DNA of 63,369 bases from SLRI01 sp964576715 (GCA_964576715.1 CAZNWE010000013.1:1-63369), one strand, 5' to 3'; positions 17,208 through 26,145 are shown, counted from the first letter of the stretch. The notes: generated by a model from the letters alone, not told the origin. Numbers and translations are program-made.

Positions 17208-18572
17208 TCAGCCGTCGGGTTGCCGGGCGAGGAAGCGCTCGAGCCAGCCCGTGTCGAACCGGCTCTCGCGAAACTCGGGCGCCGCCAGGATCGCGCGCAA
17301 CAGCGGGATCGAGGATGGAATGCCGTCGATCACGAACTCGGCCAGGCTGCGCTCGAGCCGTGCGATGCAGCGCGCCCGGTCCTGGTCGTGGACGATCAGC
17401 TTGGCGATCAGGCTGTCGTAGTGCGGCGGCACGGTGTAGCCGCTGTAGATGGCCGAATCGACCCTCACCCCGGGGCCGCCCGGCGGGTGGTAGGCGGTGA
17501 TCCTGCCGGGCTGCGGGATCAGGGTGCGCGGGTCCTCGGCATTGATCCGGCACTCGATCGCGTGGCCCTCGATCCTGATCGTCTCCTGGGTCAGGCTCAA
17601 GGGATGACCCATCGCGATGCTGATCTGCTCGCGCACCAGATCGACGCCGCTGACCATCTCGGTCACCGGGTGCTCGACCTGGATCCGGGTGTTCATCTCG
17701 ATGAAGTAGAACCGGCCGTCCTGGTAGAGGAACTCGACCGTCCCGGCCCCGAGATAGCCGAGCTTTTCGAGCGCCTGGACGACGGTGCGGCCGATGGCCT
17801 GGCGCTCGGCCTCGCTGATCACCGGCGACGGGCTCTCCTCGACAATCTTCTGGTGGCGGCGCTGCAAGGAACAGTCGCGCTCGCCGAGATGCACGACGTG
17901 GCCGTAGCGGTCGGCGATGACCTGCAGCTCGATATGGCGCGGGTGGTCCAGAAACTTCTCGAGATAGACGCGCTCGTCGCCGAAGCCGGCGCGGGCCTCG
18001 TTCCTGGTCTTGCGCAGGGCGGCGGCGAGCTCGCCGCTGGCGGTGACGATGCTCATGCCGCGGCCGCCGCCGCCGGCCGCTGCCTTGATCAGGACCGGAT
18101 AGCCGATCTCGTCGGCGATCCGCAACGCGGTGGCGTCGTCGGTGACCGCGCCATCGCTGCCCGGCACGGTCGGCATGCCGGCGGCGGCGACCGCCGCCTT
18201 GGCGGTGACCTTGTCGCCCATCATCCGGATATGCGCCGGGTCGGGGCCGACGAAGACGAAGCCGTGCTCGACCACCATCTGGGCGAAATCGGCGTTCTCG
18301 GCCAGGAAGCCGTAACCCGGATGGATCGCCTCGGCGCCGGTGATCTCGGCGGCCGAGAGGATCGCCGCGGCGTTGAGGTAGGACTCGGCGGCCGCGGGCG
18401 GGCCGATGCACACGCTCTCGTCGGCGAGCCGGACATGCATGGCATTGGCGTCCGCGGTCGAGTGCACGGCCACGCTGCGGATGCCCATCTCGCGGCAGGC
18501 GCGGAGGATGCGCAGTGCGATCTCGCCGCGATTGGCGATCAGCAGCTTCTTGAACGGCAGGATCTCCGCCAC
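17208..18572 (-). CDS. accC: Acetyl-CoA carboxylase, biotin carboxylase subunit
   Basis: AccC (454 aa) carboxylates biotin on AccB using ATP and bicarbonate, the first step of fatty-acid synthesis. ATP-grasp features are visible: KKLLIANRGEIALRILRA at the start, IKAAAGGGGRGMSIV (the Gly-rich loop), HLGERDCSLQRRHQKIVEESPS and EMNTRIQVEHPVTEMVSG near the catalytic Glu/Arg. The start is GTG 18572. The gene is 14 bases downstream of accB. It could in principle also serve the biotin system of another carboxylase, but context makes it the fatty-acid enzyme. Confidence 0.97.
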   Translation of the reverse strand: MAEILPFKKLLIANRGEIALRILRACREMGIRSVAVHSTADANAMHVRLADESVCIGPPAAAESYLNAAAILSAAEITGAEAIHPGYGFLAENADFAQMVVEHGFVFVGPDPAHIRMMGDKVTAKAAVAAAGMPTVPGSDGAVTDDATALRIADEIGYPVLIKAAAGGGGRGMSIVTASGELAAALRKTRNEARAGFGDERVYLEKFLDHPRHIELQVIADRYGHVVHLGERDCSLQRRHQKIVEESPSPVISEAERQAIGRTVVQALEKLGYLGAGTVEFLYQDGRFYFIEMNTRIQVEHPVTEMVSGVDLVREQISIAMGHPLSLTQETIRIEGHAIECRINAEDPRTLIPQPGRITAYHPPGGPGVRVDSAIYSGYTVPPHYDSLIAKLIVHDQDRARCIARLERSLAEFVIDGIPSSIPLLRAILAAPEFRESRFDTGWLERFLARQPDG

Positions 18573-18586
18573 GCGATCGCCCCTGG

Positions 18587-19045
18587 CTATTCGATCACGA
18601 GCAGCGGCTCGCCGAACTCGACCGGGGTCGCGTTCTCGACGAAGACCCGGCCGACCCGCCCGCTGCGCGGCGCCCGGATCTGGTTCATCACCTTCATCGC
18701 CTCGATGATCAACAGCGTCTGCCCCTCGCTCACCGTCTGCCCCGGGGTGACGAACGGGTCGGCGCCGGGCTCGGGGTAGAGGTAGACGGTGCCGACCATC
18801 GGCGAGCTGACGGTGCCAGGATGGTGGGCGTCGGCGGCACTCGGCAGCGCTGCCTCGGGCGTCGCCGCCGGCGGCTCGGCGGCGACGGGTCGGGTCGCGA
18901 GCTGGGCCTCGTAGACCGGCGCCGGCTTCTTGACCACGCGGACCCGGGTATCGCCCTCGCTGATCTCGATCTCGGTCAGGCCGGTGCGTTGCAGGAGCTC
19001 GGCGAGCTGCGCCACGTAGTCGGTGTCGATGTTGAGCTTGGCCAT
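18587..19045 (-). CDS. accB: Acetyl-CoA carboxylase biotin carboxyl carrier protein
   Basis: AccB (152 aa) carries the biotin between AccC and the carboxyltransferase AccAD. Its C-terminal domain has the EAMKVMN motif with Lys118 as the biotinylation site. It also has the thumb insert (YPEPGADPFVTPGQTVSEGQ) that distinguishes AccB from other carriers. An Ala/Pro linker (about 48-78) precedes it. The N-terminus MAKLNIDTDYVAQLAELLQR is typical. It starts four bases after the aroQ stop, so the two are coupled. Confidence 0.96.
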   Translation of the reverse strand: MAKLNIDTDYVAQLAELLQRTGLTEIEISEGDTRVRVVKKPAPVYEAQLATRPVAAEPPAATPEAALPSAADAHHPGTVSSPMVGTVYLYPEPGADPFVTPGQTVSEGQTLLIIEAMKVMNQIRAPRSGRVGRVFVENATPVEFGEPLLVIE

Positions 19046-19049
19046 GGGT

Positions 19050-19502
19050 TCAGTCGGGTTGTGGCGCGGCGAGGCGCTCGGCCACCGCCCCGAGGGCCAG
19101 CCGGTAGCCGGCGATGCCGAGCCCGCAGATCACGGCCGTGGCGGTGGCGGAGACGTGCGAGTGGTGGCGGAAGGGCTCGCGCGCGTGAATGTTGGAGAGA
19201 TGCAGCTCGATGATGATCCCCGGATAGGCGCGAAGCGCGTCCGGGATGGCGTGGCTGGTGTGTGAATAGGCTCCGGCATTGATCAGGATCGCCGCCGTGG
19301 CCTCGCGTGCCGCGTGGATCCAATCGATCAGCTGGCCTTCGTGGTTGCTCTGCCGGCAGTCGACGGCGAGGCCGAGGCCCTCGCCGGTCTCGCGGCAGAC
19401 GGCCTCGAGGTCGGCAAGCGTGGCCCGGCCGTAGACGGCGGGCTCGCGCCGGCCGAGCAGATTGAGATTGGGGCCGTTGATCACCAAAACGGCGGGCGGC
19501 AT
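19050..19502 (-). CDS. aroQ: 3-Dehydroquinate dehydratase, type II
   Basis: AroQ (150 aa) dehydrates 3-dehydroquinate to 3-dehydroshikimate in the shikimate pathway. The type II signature is intact: LVINGPNLNLLGRREPAVYG at the N-terminus with the catalytic Tyr, CRQSNHEGQLIDWIH, NAGAYSHTSHAIPDAL and ELHLSNIHAREPFRHHS with the active-site His. The ATG at 19502 is chosen because family members start directly before the first beta strand; an in-frame ATG at 19562 would add 20 unrelated residues. It is the first gene of the leftward operon and has a good promoter candidate upstream. Confidence 0.97.
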   Translation of the reverse strand: MPPAVLVINGPNLNLLGRREPAVYGRATLADLEAVCRETGEGLGLAVDCRQSNHEGQLIDWIHAAREATAAILINAGAYSHTSHAIPDALRAYPGIIIELHLSNIHAREPFRHHSHVSATATAVICGLGIAGYRLALGAVAERLAAPQPD

Positions 19503-19565
19503 CGGGTTTCCGAACAACGAGGGGCGTGCGGCGGTGCGGCCGAATGCGTGGCAGGGATGCAAGTC

Positions 19566-19593
19566 CTTATATCACGGCGGGTGATGGTTGCAA
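19566..19593 (-). promoter_or_regulatory. Candidate sigma-70-type promoter for aroQ-accB-accC-aat
   Basis: On the minus strand TTGCAA (19593-19588) and TATAAG (19571-19566) are separated by 16 bases, a near-ideal housekeeping promoter. A start about 7 bases downstream would leave a leader of roughly 57 bases before aroQ. Apart from this, I see nothing distinctive in the 324-base divergent spacer 19503-19826. Confidence 0.55.
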
Positions 19594-19826
19594 TTGACGC
19601 GCCGGTCACATCGTCCGGCCAACCGGCTACCGGGTCTATCCCGCCAGCCTGTTGATCGCCGGCGCCGTCATCGACCCGTCGCTCGCGGACCCTGGTACGC
19701 CGCAGTCCGGCTCACGGGCTCTTGTTGGGGCCTGTGCCCGGCTAGCGGTGGCGCCGGGCTGTGCTTTTCGGCATGGTGCGACCCGCAGGCCGGCGCCTGC
19801 GCAATCTTGTCTTGACGGAGTGATGC

Positions 19827-21014
19827 ATGGCTGTGGTGCAGCTGAAGAACCGATGCGGCGTCGCGCGGCGGAGCGATATCCGGCCCTTCCTGGTGCTCGA
19901 GGTGCTGAACGCGGCGAACGCCCGGGCCGCCACCGGCGCCGATGTGCTGCATCTGGAGCTCGGTGAGCCGTCGGGTGGCCCGCCTGCGGCAGCACGCGAC
20001 GCGGCGCGGTCAGCGCTCGACAGTGGTGCGCTCGGCTACAGCGAGGCATTCGGGCTGCGCCCGCTGCGCGAGGCCATCGCCGCGCACGTCGCCCGCTCGT
20101 ACGGGGTCAGTGTGCCGAGCGACCGCATCGCCGTCACCATGGGGGCGTCGGGCGCCTTCATCCTGGCCTTTCTCGCGGCCTTCGATGCGGGTGCCCGGGT
20201 GGCGCTCGCCGTCCCTGGCTATCCCGCTTACCACAACATCCTCAAAGCACTCGACATCGAGCCGGTGGACATCCCGACGACCATCGCCAACGGCTTTCAG
20301 CCGACCCTGGACGAGCTCGAAGCGCTGGCCGGGAGCATCGACGGGCTGATCATCGCGAGCCCGGCCAACCCGACGGGTTCGGTCATGCCGGCCGAGCGCC
20401 TGGCCGCGATCGCGCGCTGGTGCAGCCGCAACGGCGTGCGGCTGATCTCGGACGAGATCTACCACGGCATCACCTACGGCACGGCGGCGACCTCCGCACT
20501 CGCGAGCTCCAGCGACGCCGTGATCGTCAACAGCTTCTCGAAGTACTGGTGCATGACCGGTTGGCGGATCGGCTGGCTGGTGCTGCCCGACGACCTCGCG
20601 GCACCGGTCGAGCGGCTGGCCCAGAACCTCTTCATCTCGCCGTCCACCATCGGCCAGCATGCGGCACTGGGTGCTCTTGCCGCCGGCGACGAGCTGGATC
20701 GTCGGGTGGCCGCCTATGCGCGCAACCGCGACGTTCTGCTCGAGACGTTGCCGGGGATGGGGCTCGGCCCGGTGGTGCCGCCCGAGGGGGCCTTCTACCT
20801 TTATGCCGACATCAGCCGGTTCGACCTCGATGCCACGACCTTTTGTGCGCGGCTGCTGGCCGACACGGGGGTCGCGGTCACCCCGGGCAACGACTTCGAC
20901 GCGGCCCGCGGCGACCGGTTCGTGCGGCTTTCCTTCGCCGGGGCGCCGGCGATGATCGACGCGGCGGTGGCCCGGCTCGGCCCCTGGCTGCGCCAGCTCA
21001 AACGCGCCGGCTGA
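19827..21014 (+). CDS. Class I/II PLP-dependent aminotransferase
   Basis: This 395-aa fold-type I aminotransferase is related to aspartate/aromatic aminotransferases. It shows SGALGYSEAFGLRPLREAIA (substrate-binding region), ASPANPTGSVMPAERLAAIA (the NPTG loop), SDEIYHGITYG with the PLP-ring Asp, and NSFSKYWCMTGWRIGWLV with the Schiff-base Lys. Substrate cannot be told from the sequence. It converges on hisC, and their 3' ends overlap by 17 bases. ATG 19827 follows a GACGGAGTGATGC stretch with a GGAG site. An in-frame alternative would trim the first residues (MAVVQLKNRCGVARRSDIRP), which precede the conserved core. Confidence 0.88.
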   Translation: MAVVQLKNRCGVARRSDIRPFLVLEVLNAANARAATGADVLHLELGEPSGGPPAAARDAARSALDSGALGYSEAFGLRPLREAIAAHVARSYGVSVPSDRIAVTMGASGAFILAFLAAFDAGARVALAVPGYPAYHNILKALDIEPVDIPTTIANGFQPTLDELEALAGSIDGLIIASPANPTGSVMPAERLAAIARWCSRNGVRLISDEIYHGITYGTAATSALASSSDAVIVNSFSKYWCMTGWRIGWLVLPDDLAAPVERLAQNLFISPSTIGQHAALGALAAGDELDRRVAAYARNRDVLLETLPGMGLGPVVPPEGAFYLYADISRFDLDATTFCARLLADTGVAVTPGNDFDAARGDRFVRLSFAGAPAMIDAAVARLGPWLRQLKRAG

Positions 21015-22095
21015 CCGCGCGGAACAGCTCGGCGAAGCGGGCGCGGTCCGCAGCCGGCCCGACCGTCACCCGAATGCAGCGATTGAGAGGCGCGACGCCC
21101 GGCATGCGGATGAAGACCGCCTCGGCCTCGAGGGCCTGCAGCAGCGCCTTCGCCCGCTCGGCACCGCCGACGTCGATGGTCACGAAATTGGTCGCCGAGG
21201 GCAGCGGCGCGCAGCCGCAATCGCGGGCCAGGGCCGCATAGTCCGCCCGCCCGCGCTCGACCTCCGCGACGACGCCTCGCGTGAACGCCGGGTCGTCGAG
21301 CGCCGCCATGGCCGCGGCCTGGGCCAGGCGGTTGACGCCGAAATGGTTTCTGATCTTGCCGATGCCGGCGATCACGGCGGGATCGGCCATGGCGTAGCCG
21401 ATGCGCAGGCCGGCGAGGCCCTGCGCCTTGGAGAAGGTCCGCAGGCGTACGACCCGCGGATCGGCGAAGCTGTCGGCCGGCAAGGCTTCCACAGGGGCGA
21501 ACTCGGCATAGGCCTCGTCGAGCACCAGGAGGACGTTGTCCGGCAGCAGCCGGACGAACGCCTCGATCGCGGCGGCCGGGTGCCAGGAGCCCATCGGGTT
21601 GTCCGGGTTCGAGACGTAGACGAGATTCGCTCGCTCCTGTCGCACCGCTGCGGCCAGGGCCGAGAGATCCTCCTTGTCGTCGCGATAGGGCACGGTGACC
21701 AGCCGGCCGCCGCAGCCGGCGACGTGATAGTTGAAGGTCGGATAGGCGCCGGCGGAGGTGACGACCGGATCGCCGGGCTCGGTGACGAGCCGCACCAGCA
21801 CCCCCAAGAGTTCGTCGATCCCGGCGCCCATGACGAGACTCTCGACCGCCCGGCCGCCGTGCCGGGCGGCCAGCCGCGCGCGGATGTCGAAGGCTTCGGG
21901 ATCGCCGTACCAGCCGACCCGGGCGCGTTCGCCGGTGATCGCCTCGGCGACCCCGGGCGAGACTCCGAACAGGCTCTCGTTGGCGCCGAGGCGAAGCTCG
22001 AACCGGCGCCCGGTCCGCCGCTCGATCGCCTCCGGGCCGACGAATGGGATCGTGGCGGGCAGGCCGGCGATGATGCGGGTGACGGGTATTGCCAT
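20998..22095 (-). CDS. hisC: Histidinol-phosphate aminotransferase
   Basis: HisC (365 aa) transaminates imidazole acetol phosphate to histidinol phosphate; in many alphaproteobacteria such enzymes also act in aromatic amino acid synthesis. Family features include LGANESLFGVSPGVAEAI (the usual LxxNE(N/S) start), YVSNPDNPMGSW (the NPxG loop), LVLDEAYAEFA with the PLP Asp, and TFSKAQGLAGLRIGYAM with the catalytic Lys. No other his gene is nearby. It lies downstream of an aldehyde dehydrogenase on the same strand, separated from it by an inverted pair of palindromic repeats. Confidence 0.88.
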   Translation of the reverse strand: MAIPVTRIIAGLPATIPFVGPEAIERRTGRRFELRLGANESLFGVSPGVAEAITGERARVGWYGDPEAFDIRARLAARHGGRAVESLVMGAGIDELLGVLVRLVTEPGDPVVTSAGAYPTFNYHVAGCGGRLVTVPYRDDKEDLSALAAAVRQERANLVYVSNPDNPMGSWHPAAAIEAFVRLLPDNVLLVLDEAYAEFAPVEALPADSFADPRVVRLRTFSKAQGLAGLRIGYAMADPAVIAGIGKIRNHFGVNRLAQAAAMAALDDPAFTRGVVAEVERGRADYAALARDCGCAPLPSATNFVTIDVGGAERAKALLQALEAEAVFIRMPGVAPLNRCIRVTVGPAADRARFAELFRAVSRRV

Positions 22096-22114
22096 GGCTG
22101 GGACTTGATGAAGG

Positions 22115-22236
22115 GAAGAATGCGGGGGAAATGATTTCCCCCGCGCCCCCTCGGGACTTGGCGCCGGCGCTTGGGACAGCCGCCAACGCCAAGTTTCGGT
22201 GGGGCGCGGGGAGGATTATCCTCCCCGCATCCTTCT
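22115..22236. repeat. Inverted pair of palindromic (REP/BIME-like) elements
   Basis: Two related 23-bp palindromes face each other. The left one (22122-22144) has the stem GCGGGGGAAAT around a single G. The right one (22206-22228) has GCGGGGAGGAT around a single T. Read in opposite orientations, both are followed by GCGCCCC...CGG..AC-TTGGCG, so the whole 122-base block is one element and its diverged inverted copy. Differences in the stems are paired, so each hairpin is preserved. It sits between an aldehyde dehydrogenase stop and the hisC start. A third copy is at 63043. This is REP/BIME architecture; no REP-associated transposase is in the window. Confidence 0.75.
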
Positions 22237-23682
22237 TCAATTATAGACGATGTTGATGAACTTGGTGTCGAGATAGTCGTAGAGGCCCTGGCTGCCGTTC
22301 TCGCGGCCGAAGCCCGAGTGGTTGACCCCGCCGAACGGCATCTCGGCCGTGGCCGCGGCGAAGTTGTTGACCGCGACGATGCCGGTCCGAAGGGCCTCGG
22401 CGGTCTTCTGCGCCAGCTTGTGATCCCGGGTGAAGACGTAGCCGGCGAGGCCGTAGGACAGGCTGTTGGCCCGACCGATCACCTCGTCGAAGCTCTCGAA
22501 GCCGGTGACCGCGGCGATCGGGCCGAACGGCTCGTCGTTCATCACCCGCATGTCGTCGCGCATCTCGGCGAACACCGTCGGTTCGTAGAAATAGCCGCGG
22601 TTCATGTCGGCCGGCCGCTTGCCGCCGGTGACCAGCTGGGCCCCCTCGGCCCTGGTCTGCTCGACCATCTCCTCGACGAAAGCCAGGCGCTTCTTGTTGA
22701 CCAGCGGGCCGATCTCGGTCGAGGATTCGAGGCCGTGGCCGATCTTCATCTGGCTCAACGCTCCGGCGAAGGCCTCGGTGAACGTCGCCTCGTGCTTCTT
22801 GTGGACATAAAAACGGGTCGGCGAGACACAGACTTGGCCGTTGTTCCGGGACTTGCCGGCGGCCGAGGCGAGGGCCGCCTTGATCGGGTCGACGTCCTCG
22901 TGGATGATCACCGGGGCGTGGCCGCCGAGTTCCATCGACAGCCGCTTGACGGTGTCGGCCGAGCGGCGGATCAGCTGCTGACCGACCGGGATCGAGCCGG
23001 TGAAGGTCACCTTGCGCACCAGGTCGCTGTCCATGATGGTCTCGGAAATGACCTCGGGCTTGCCGGTAACGAGGTTGACCGTGCCCTTGGGTGCGCCCGC
23101 ATCGATGAAGCACTTGATCAGCTCGGCGACGCAGGAGGTGCCCTCCTCGGCCGGGCGGGTCACGATGGTGCAACCGGTGGCGAGTGCCGGGGTGATCTTC
23201 CGCGCCTGCAGCACCACCGGGAAGTTCCAGGCAGTAAACGCACCGACCACGCCGACCGGCTCGAAAGTGGTCATGAAGCGGCTGTCGGCGTTGCGGCCCG
23301 GCAGAGTCTGGCCGAAGATCCGCCGCGCCTCGTCGGCGAACCAGTCCATCAGCTCGATCGCTGCGACGATCTCGGCCTTGGCCTGCGGCAGGGGCTTGCC
23401 GGTCTCCAGGGTCAACAGCCGGGCGACCTTGTCGAGCCGCTCCTCGAGCAGCATCGCCGCCCTTCTGATCAGCTTCGAGCGGTCCCAGGCGGCGACCTGC
23501 CGCCAAGCCGGCCAGGCGCGGTGCGCCGCTTCGATCGCCGCCTCGACGTCGGCGCGCTCGGCCTGGCTCGCGGTCGCCACCACCTCCTCGGTCGCCGGGT
23601 CGAGGAGGTCGATCGTGCCGCCGGCGATGGCCGGCTGCCAGTTGCCGTCGATGTAGAGGTCCACGTGCTGCCGTTCGGCCAT
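22237..23682 (-). CDS. NAD(P)+-dependent aldehyde dehydrogenase (succinate-semialdehyde type)
   Basis: This 481-aa member of the aldehyde dehydrogenase superfamily oxidises an aldehyde to a carboxylic acid. Motifs seen are AFTAWNFPVVLQARKITPAL (cofactor region), FTGSIPVGQQLIRRSADTVK, MELGGHAPVIIHEDVD with the general-base Glu, and NNGQVCVSPTRFYVHKK with the catalytic Cys. The C-terminus has FGGVNHSGFGRENGSQG. The ATG at 23682 has a GGAGTGGGAA site; an upstream in-frame ATG at 23760 would add 26 atypical residues. Similarity of the Cys region suggests a semialdehyde substrate, but specificity is uncertain. Confidence 0.88.
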   Translation of the reverse strand: MAERQHVDLYIDGNWQPAIAGGTIDLLDPATEEVVATASQAERADVEAAIEAAHRAWPAWRQVAAWDRSKLIRRAAMLLEERLDKVARLLTLETGKPLPQAKAEIVAAIELMDWFADEARRIFGQTLPGRNADSRFMTTFEPVGVVGAFTAWNFPVVLQARKITPALATGCTIVTRPAEEGTSCVAELIKCFIDAGAPKGTVNLVTGKPEVISETIMDSDLVRKVTFTGSIPVGQQLIRRSADTVKRLSMELGGHAPVIIHEDVDPIKAALASAAGKSRNNGQVCVSPTRFYVHKKHEATFTEAFAGALSQMKIGHGLESSTEIGPLVNKKRLAFVEEMVEQTRAEGAQLVTGGKRPADMNRGYFYEPTVFAEMRDDMRVMNDEPFGPIAAVTGFESFDEVIGRANSLSYGLAGYVFTRDHKLAQKTAEALRTGIVAVNNFAAATAEMPFGGVNHSGFGRENGSQGLYDYLDTKFINIVYN

Positions 23683-23873
23683 TTCCCACTCCTGCCTGCC
23701 GCCCGGCACGCCACCGGCGCCGACCAGCCGGCCGCCGGGCATGCACGAGCGTGAATTCAACGGTGAAGAACAAGACGGACGGTTCCTAGCGCATTCACGC
23801 CGGCGCGTCGAACCCGACCGACCGCGGTCGTTGCGGCCGCCCTTCTTCGCCCTGGCGACCTAGCTGCGGCCGA

Positions 23874-23960
23874 TCACCGGCGCATGGCCTCGGTCATCTC
23901 GCGAATATGCACGAACTGCCCGTCGGCCGAGGCGATGCGATAGTGATAGAGGATCTTCAC
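23874..23960 (-). pseudogene. N-terminal fragment of a glycosyltransferase
   Basis: A GTG-initiated 28-codon reading frame encodes KILYHYRIASADGQFVHIRE followed by MTEAMRR and a TGA. This is the characteristic first strand and helix of GT4-type glycosyltransferases, which normally run 350-400 residues. Nothing downstream continues the fold in any frame, so it looks like a truncated remnant of a former gene. The sequence similarity is by recognition only. Confidence 0.55.
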
Positions 23961-24033
23961 GGCGCCTCCGCCGGCGGGCAGCTGGCCATGAGCAGGCGGG
24001 AAGCGCCGTGCCGGGGGGCGCAACGACGGCGGC

Positions 24034-24142
24034 TCATTGGCCCTTGCCGTCGAAACGCCGGTTGATGAGGACGTCGATGGCTTCGCGGCAGCGCTCCAGC
24101 GCTCCAGCGATAGTAGTCGATGACCCGCTGCCGGCCGGCCAT
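24034..24142 (-). pseudogene. Small frameshifted ORF relic downstream of alaX
   Basis: An ATG at 24142, 15 bases after the alaX stop, opens MAGRQRVIDYYRWS; a shifted frame then continues SLERCREAIDVLINRRFDG to a TGA at 24034. At the frame change an 8-base unit, TGGAGCGC, occurs twice in tandem, a likely slippage site. I do not recognise the parent protein. The region 23961-24033 between the two relics shows nothing else. Confidence 0.35.
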
Positions 24143-24157
24143 CCGCGGGCTCTGCCC

Positions 24158-24868
24158 TCAAGCCGTCTCGTCGAACACCACCTGCACGCGCCGGTTCTGC
24201 CGGCCCTTCTTCTCGATCTTGGCGACCCTGACCGGGCCGATTTCGCGGGTCGAGCGGACATGCGTGCCGCCGCAGGCCTGCAAATCGAGGCCGTCGATCT
24301 CGACCAGCCGGATGCGGCCGCCGGTCCTGGGCGGTGCTACCGACATGGTCTTCACCAGCTCCGGCCGGGAGTCGAGCTCGGCCGCCTCGATCCAGCGCTC
24401 GGCGACGGCGTGGTCCTCGGCGATCCAGGCATTCAGCCGCTCGGTCAGCGCGTCCTTGTCGAGCGTGGCTTCGGGAATGTCGAAATCGAGCCGGCCCTTG
24501 CCGTCGCCGATCTGGCCGCCGGTGACCGCCCCGCCGACCGCCTTGCACAGCAGATGCAGGCAGGTGTGCATGCGCATCAGCCGATGGCGCCGGTGCCAAT
24601 CGAGCTCGGCGGTGACGGCGGTGCCGGAAGGCAGGTGCACGGGCTCGGCGACGACGTGCAGGATGCTGTCGGGCAGCTCGCCCTTTCGGGTATCGAGCAC
24701 GTCGAGTGCGCCGCCGGCGACCAGCAGCCGGCCAGTATCGCCGGGCTGGCCGCCACCGCTCGGGTAGAATACCGTCCGTTCGAGCACCACCGTTCGGTCG
24801 GCGGTGCCGGTCACGACGCTGTCGACGGCGCGTCGATAGGGCTCACTGCGGAAGACGGCTTCGGTCAT
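24158..24868 (-). CDS. alaX: Alanyl-tRNA editing protein AlaX
   Basis: AlaX proteins are free-standing copies of the alanyl-tRNA synthetase editing domain that hydrolyse mischarged Ser- or Gly-tRNA(Ala). All four metal ligands are present: HxxxH at His101/His105 (RMHTCLHLL), then Cys199 and His203 in QACGGTHVRS. The N-terminal half carries the FYPSGGGQPGDTG strand of the editing module. At 236 aa it is the type II (longer) form. It starts divergently from the ABC transporter operon, 188 bases away. Confidence 0.92.
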   Translation of the reverse strand: MTEAVFRSEPYRRAVDSVVTGTADRTVVLERTVFYPSGGGQPGDTGRLLVAGGALDVLDTRKGELPDSILHVVAEPVHLPSGTAVTAELDWHRRHRLMRMHTCLHLLCKAVGGAVTGGQIGDGKGRLDFDIPEATLDKDALTERLNAWIAEDHAVAERWIEAAELDSRPELVKTMSVAPPRTGGRIRLVEIDGLDLQACGGTHVRSTREIGPVRVAKIEKKGRQNRRVQVVFDETA

Positions 24869-25056
24869 GCTGATCGATTACTCCACGTCGACAGGGTCGG
24901 GGCAGGGCGGCTTTACACTCGCCGCATTCTTGTCTAGCACCAATGGGGACGCGGCGTTGGAGCCGCCGTGAGGTCACCGTACGGCCACCGCGACGTCACC
25001 GAGACACCGGGGCCGCTGCACCGACCATCTCGAGGGATCTCCAGCAGAAAGAGCCG

Positions 25057-26145
25057 ATGCCCAACAGCGAGCAAGCCTTCGTCCGGTTCGCGGACGTGCA
25101 GAAGAGTTACGACGGCGAGACCCTCGTCGTCAAAGACCTGAACCTCGACATTGCCAGGGGCGAGTTCCTCACCATGCTCGGCCCGTCGGGTTCGGGCAAG
25201 ACCACCTGCCTGATGATGCTCGCCGGCTTCGAGACCGCGACCAACGGCGAAATCCACCTTGGTGGCCGCGAGATCAACAATGTCGCCCCGCACAAGCGCG
25301 ACATCGGCATGGTCTTCCAGAACTATGCCCTGTTCCCGCACATGACGGTGGCCGAGAACCTCGCGTTCCCGCTGCAAGTCCGCCGGATGGGCAAGGCGGA
25401 GATCGAGGAGCGGGTCAGCAAGGTGCTCGACATGGTCCAGCTCGGCGAGATGGGCAACCGGCGGCCGGCACAGCTCTCCGGCGGCCAGCAGCAGCGCGTC
25501 GCTTTGGCCCGGGCCCTCGTCTTCGAGCCCCGGCTCGTGCTGATGGACGAGCCCTTGGGGGCACTCGACAAGCAGCTGCGTGAAACCATGCAGTACGAGA
25601 TCAAGCACATCCACGAGAACCTGCAGGTGACCGTGGTCTACGTCACCCACGACCAGAGCGAGGCCTTGACCATGTCGGACCGGGTCGCCGTGTTCAACGA
25701 CGGCGTGGTCCAGCAGCTCGCCCCCCCGCCGATGCTCTACGAGAAGCCCGACAACGCCTTCGTCGCCCAGTTCATCGGCGAGAACAACCGCTTCGTCGGC
25801 ACCGTCAAGGAGGCGGTGAACGGCCATTGCACGGTCGAGGTGGACGGCCGCCCGATCCGGGCCCTCGCGGTCAATGTCAGCGGCATCGGCGACCGGAGCA
25901 CGCTGTCGCTCCGCCCCGAGCGGGTGGTGGTCAACCCGGACGAGAGCCGCTTTCCCAACGTGTTCGACGCCAAGGTGCTCGAGCTCATCTATCTCGGCGA
26001 TCACATCCGCGCCCGAATGGCCGTCTGCGGCACCGATCAGTTCATCGTCAAGGTGCCGAACGCCAGCGACCACCCCACTCTGGAGCGAGGCAGCGAGGTT
26101 CGGGTCGGCTGGCAAATGGACGATTGCCGGGCACTGGATGCCTGA
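25057..26145 (+). CDS. Spermidine/putrescine-type ABC transporter ATPase
   Basis: This 362-aa ATPase is related to PotA. It has Walker A GPSGSGKT (residues 42-49), a Q-loop in VFQNYALFPHMTV, the signature LSGGQQQRVALARAL, Walker B VLMDEPLGALDK and the H-loop YVTHDQSEA. The C-terminal 110 residues form a TOBE-like domain. It powers import of polyamines or a similar small cation or amino-acid compound. ATG 25057 is chosen because a PotA-like chain begins there; an upstream in-frame ATG (24943) adds Arg-rich residues. It is the only ATPase for two permease pairs downstream. Confidence 0.93.
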   Translation: MPNSEQAFVRFADVQKSYDGETLVVKDLNLDIARGEFLTMLGPSGSGKTTCLMMLAGFETATNGEIHLGGREINNVAPHKRDIGMVFQNYALFPHMTVAENLAFPLQVRRMGKAEIEERVSKVLDMVQLGEMGNRRPAQLSGGQQQRVALARALVFEPRLVLMDEPLGALDKQLRETMQYEIKHIHENLQVTVVYVTHDQSEALTMSDRVAVFNDGVVQQLAPPPMLYEKPDNAFVAQFIGENNRFVGTVKEAVNGHCTVEVDGRPIRALAVNVSGIGDRSTLSLRPERVVVNPDESRFPNVFDAKVLELIYLGDHIRARMAVCGTDQFIVKVPNASDHPTLERGSEVRVGWQMDDCRALDA

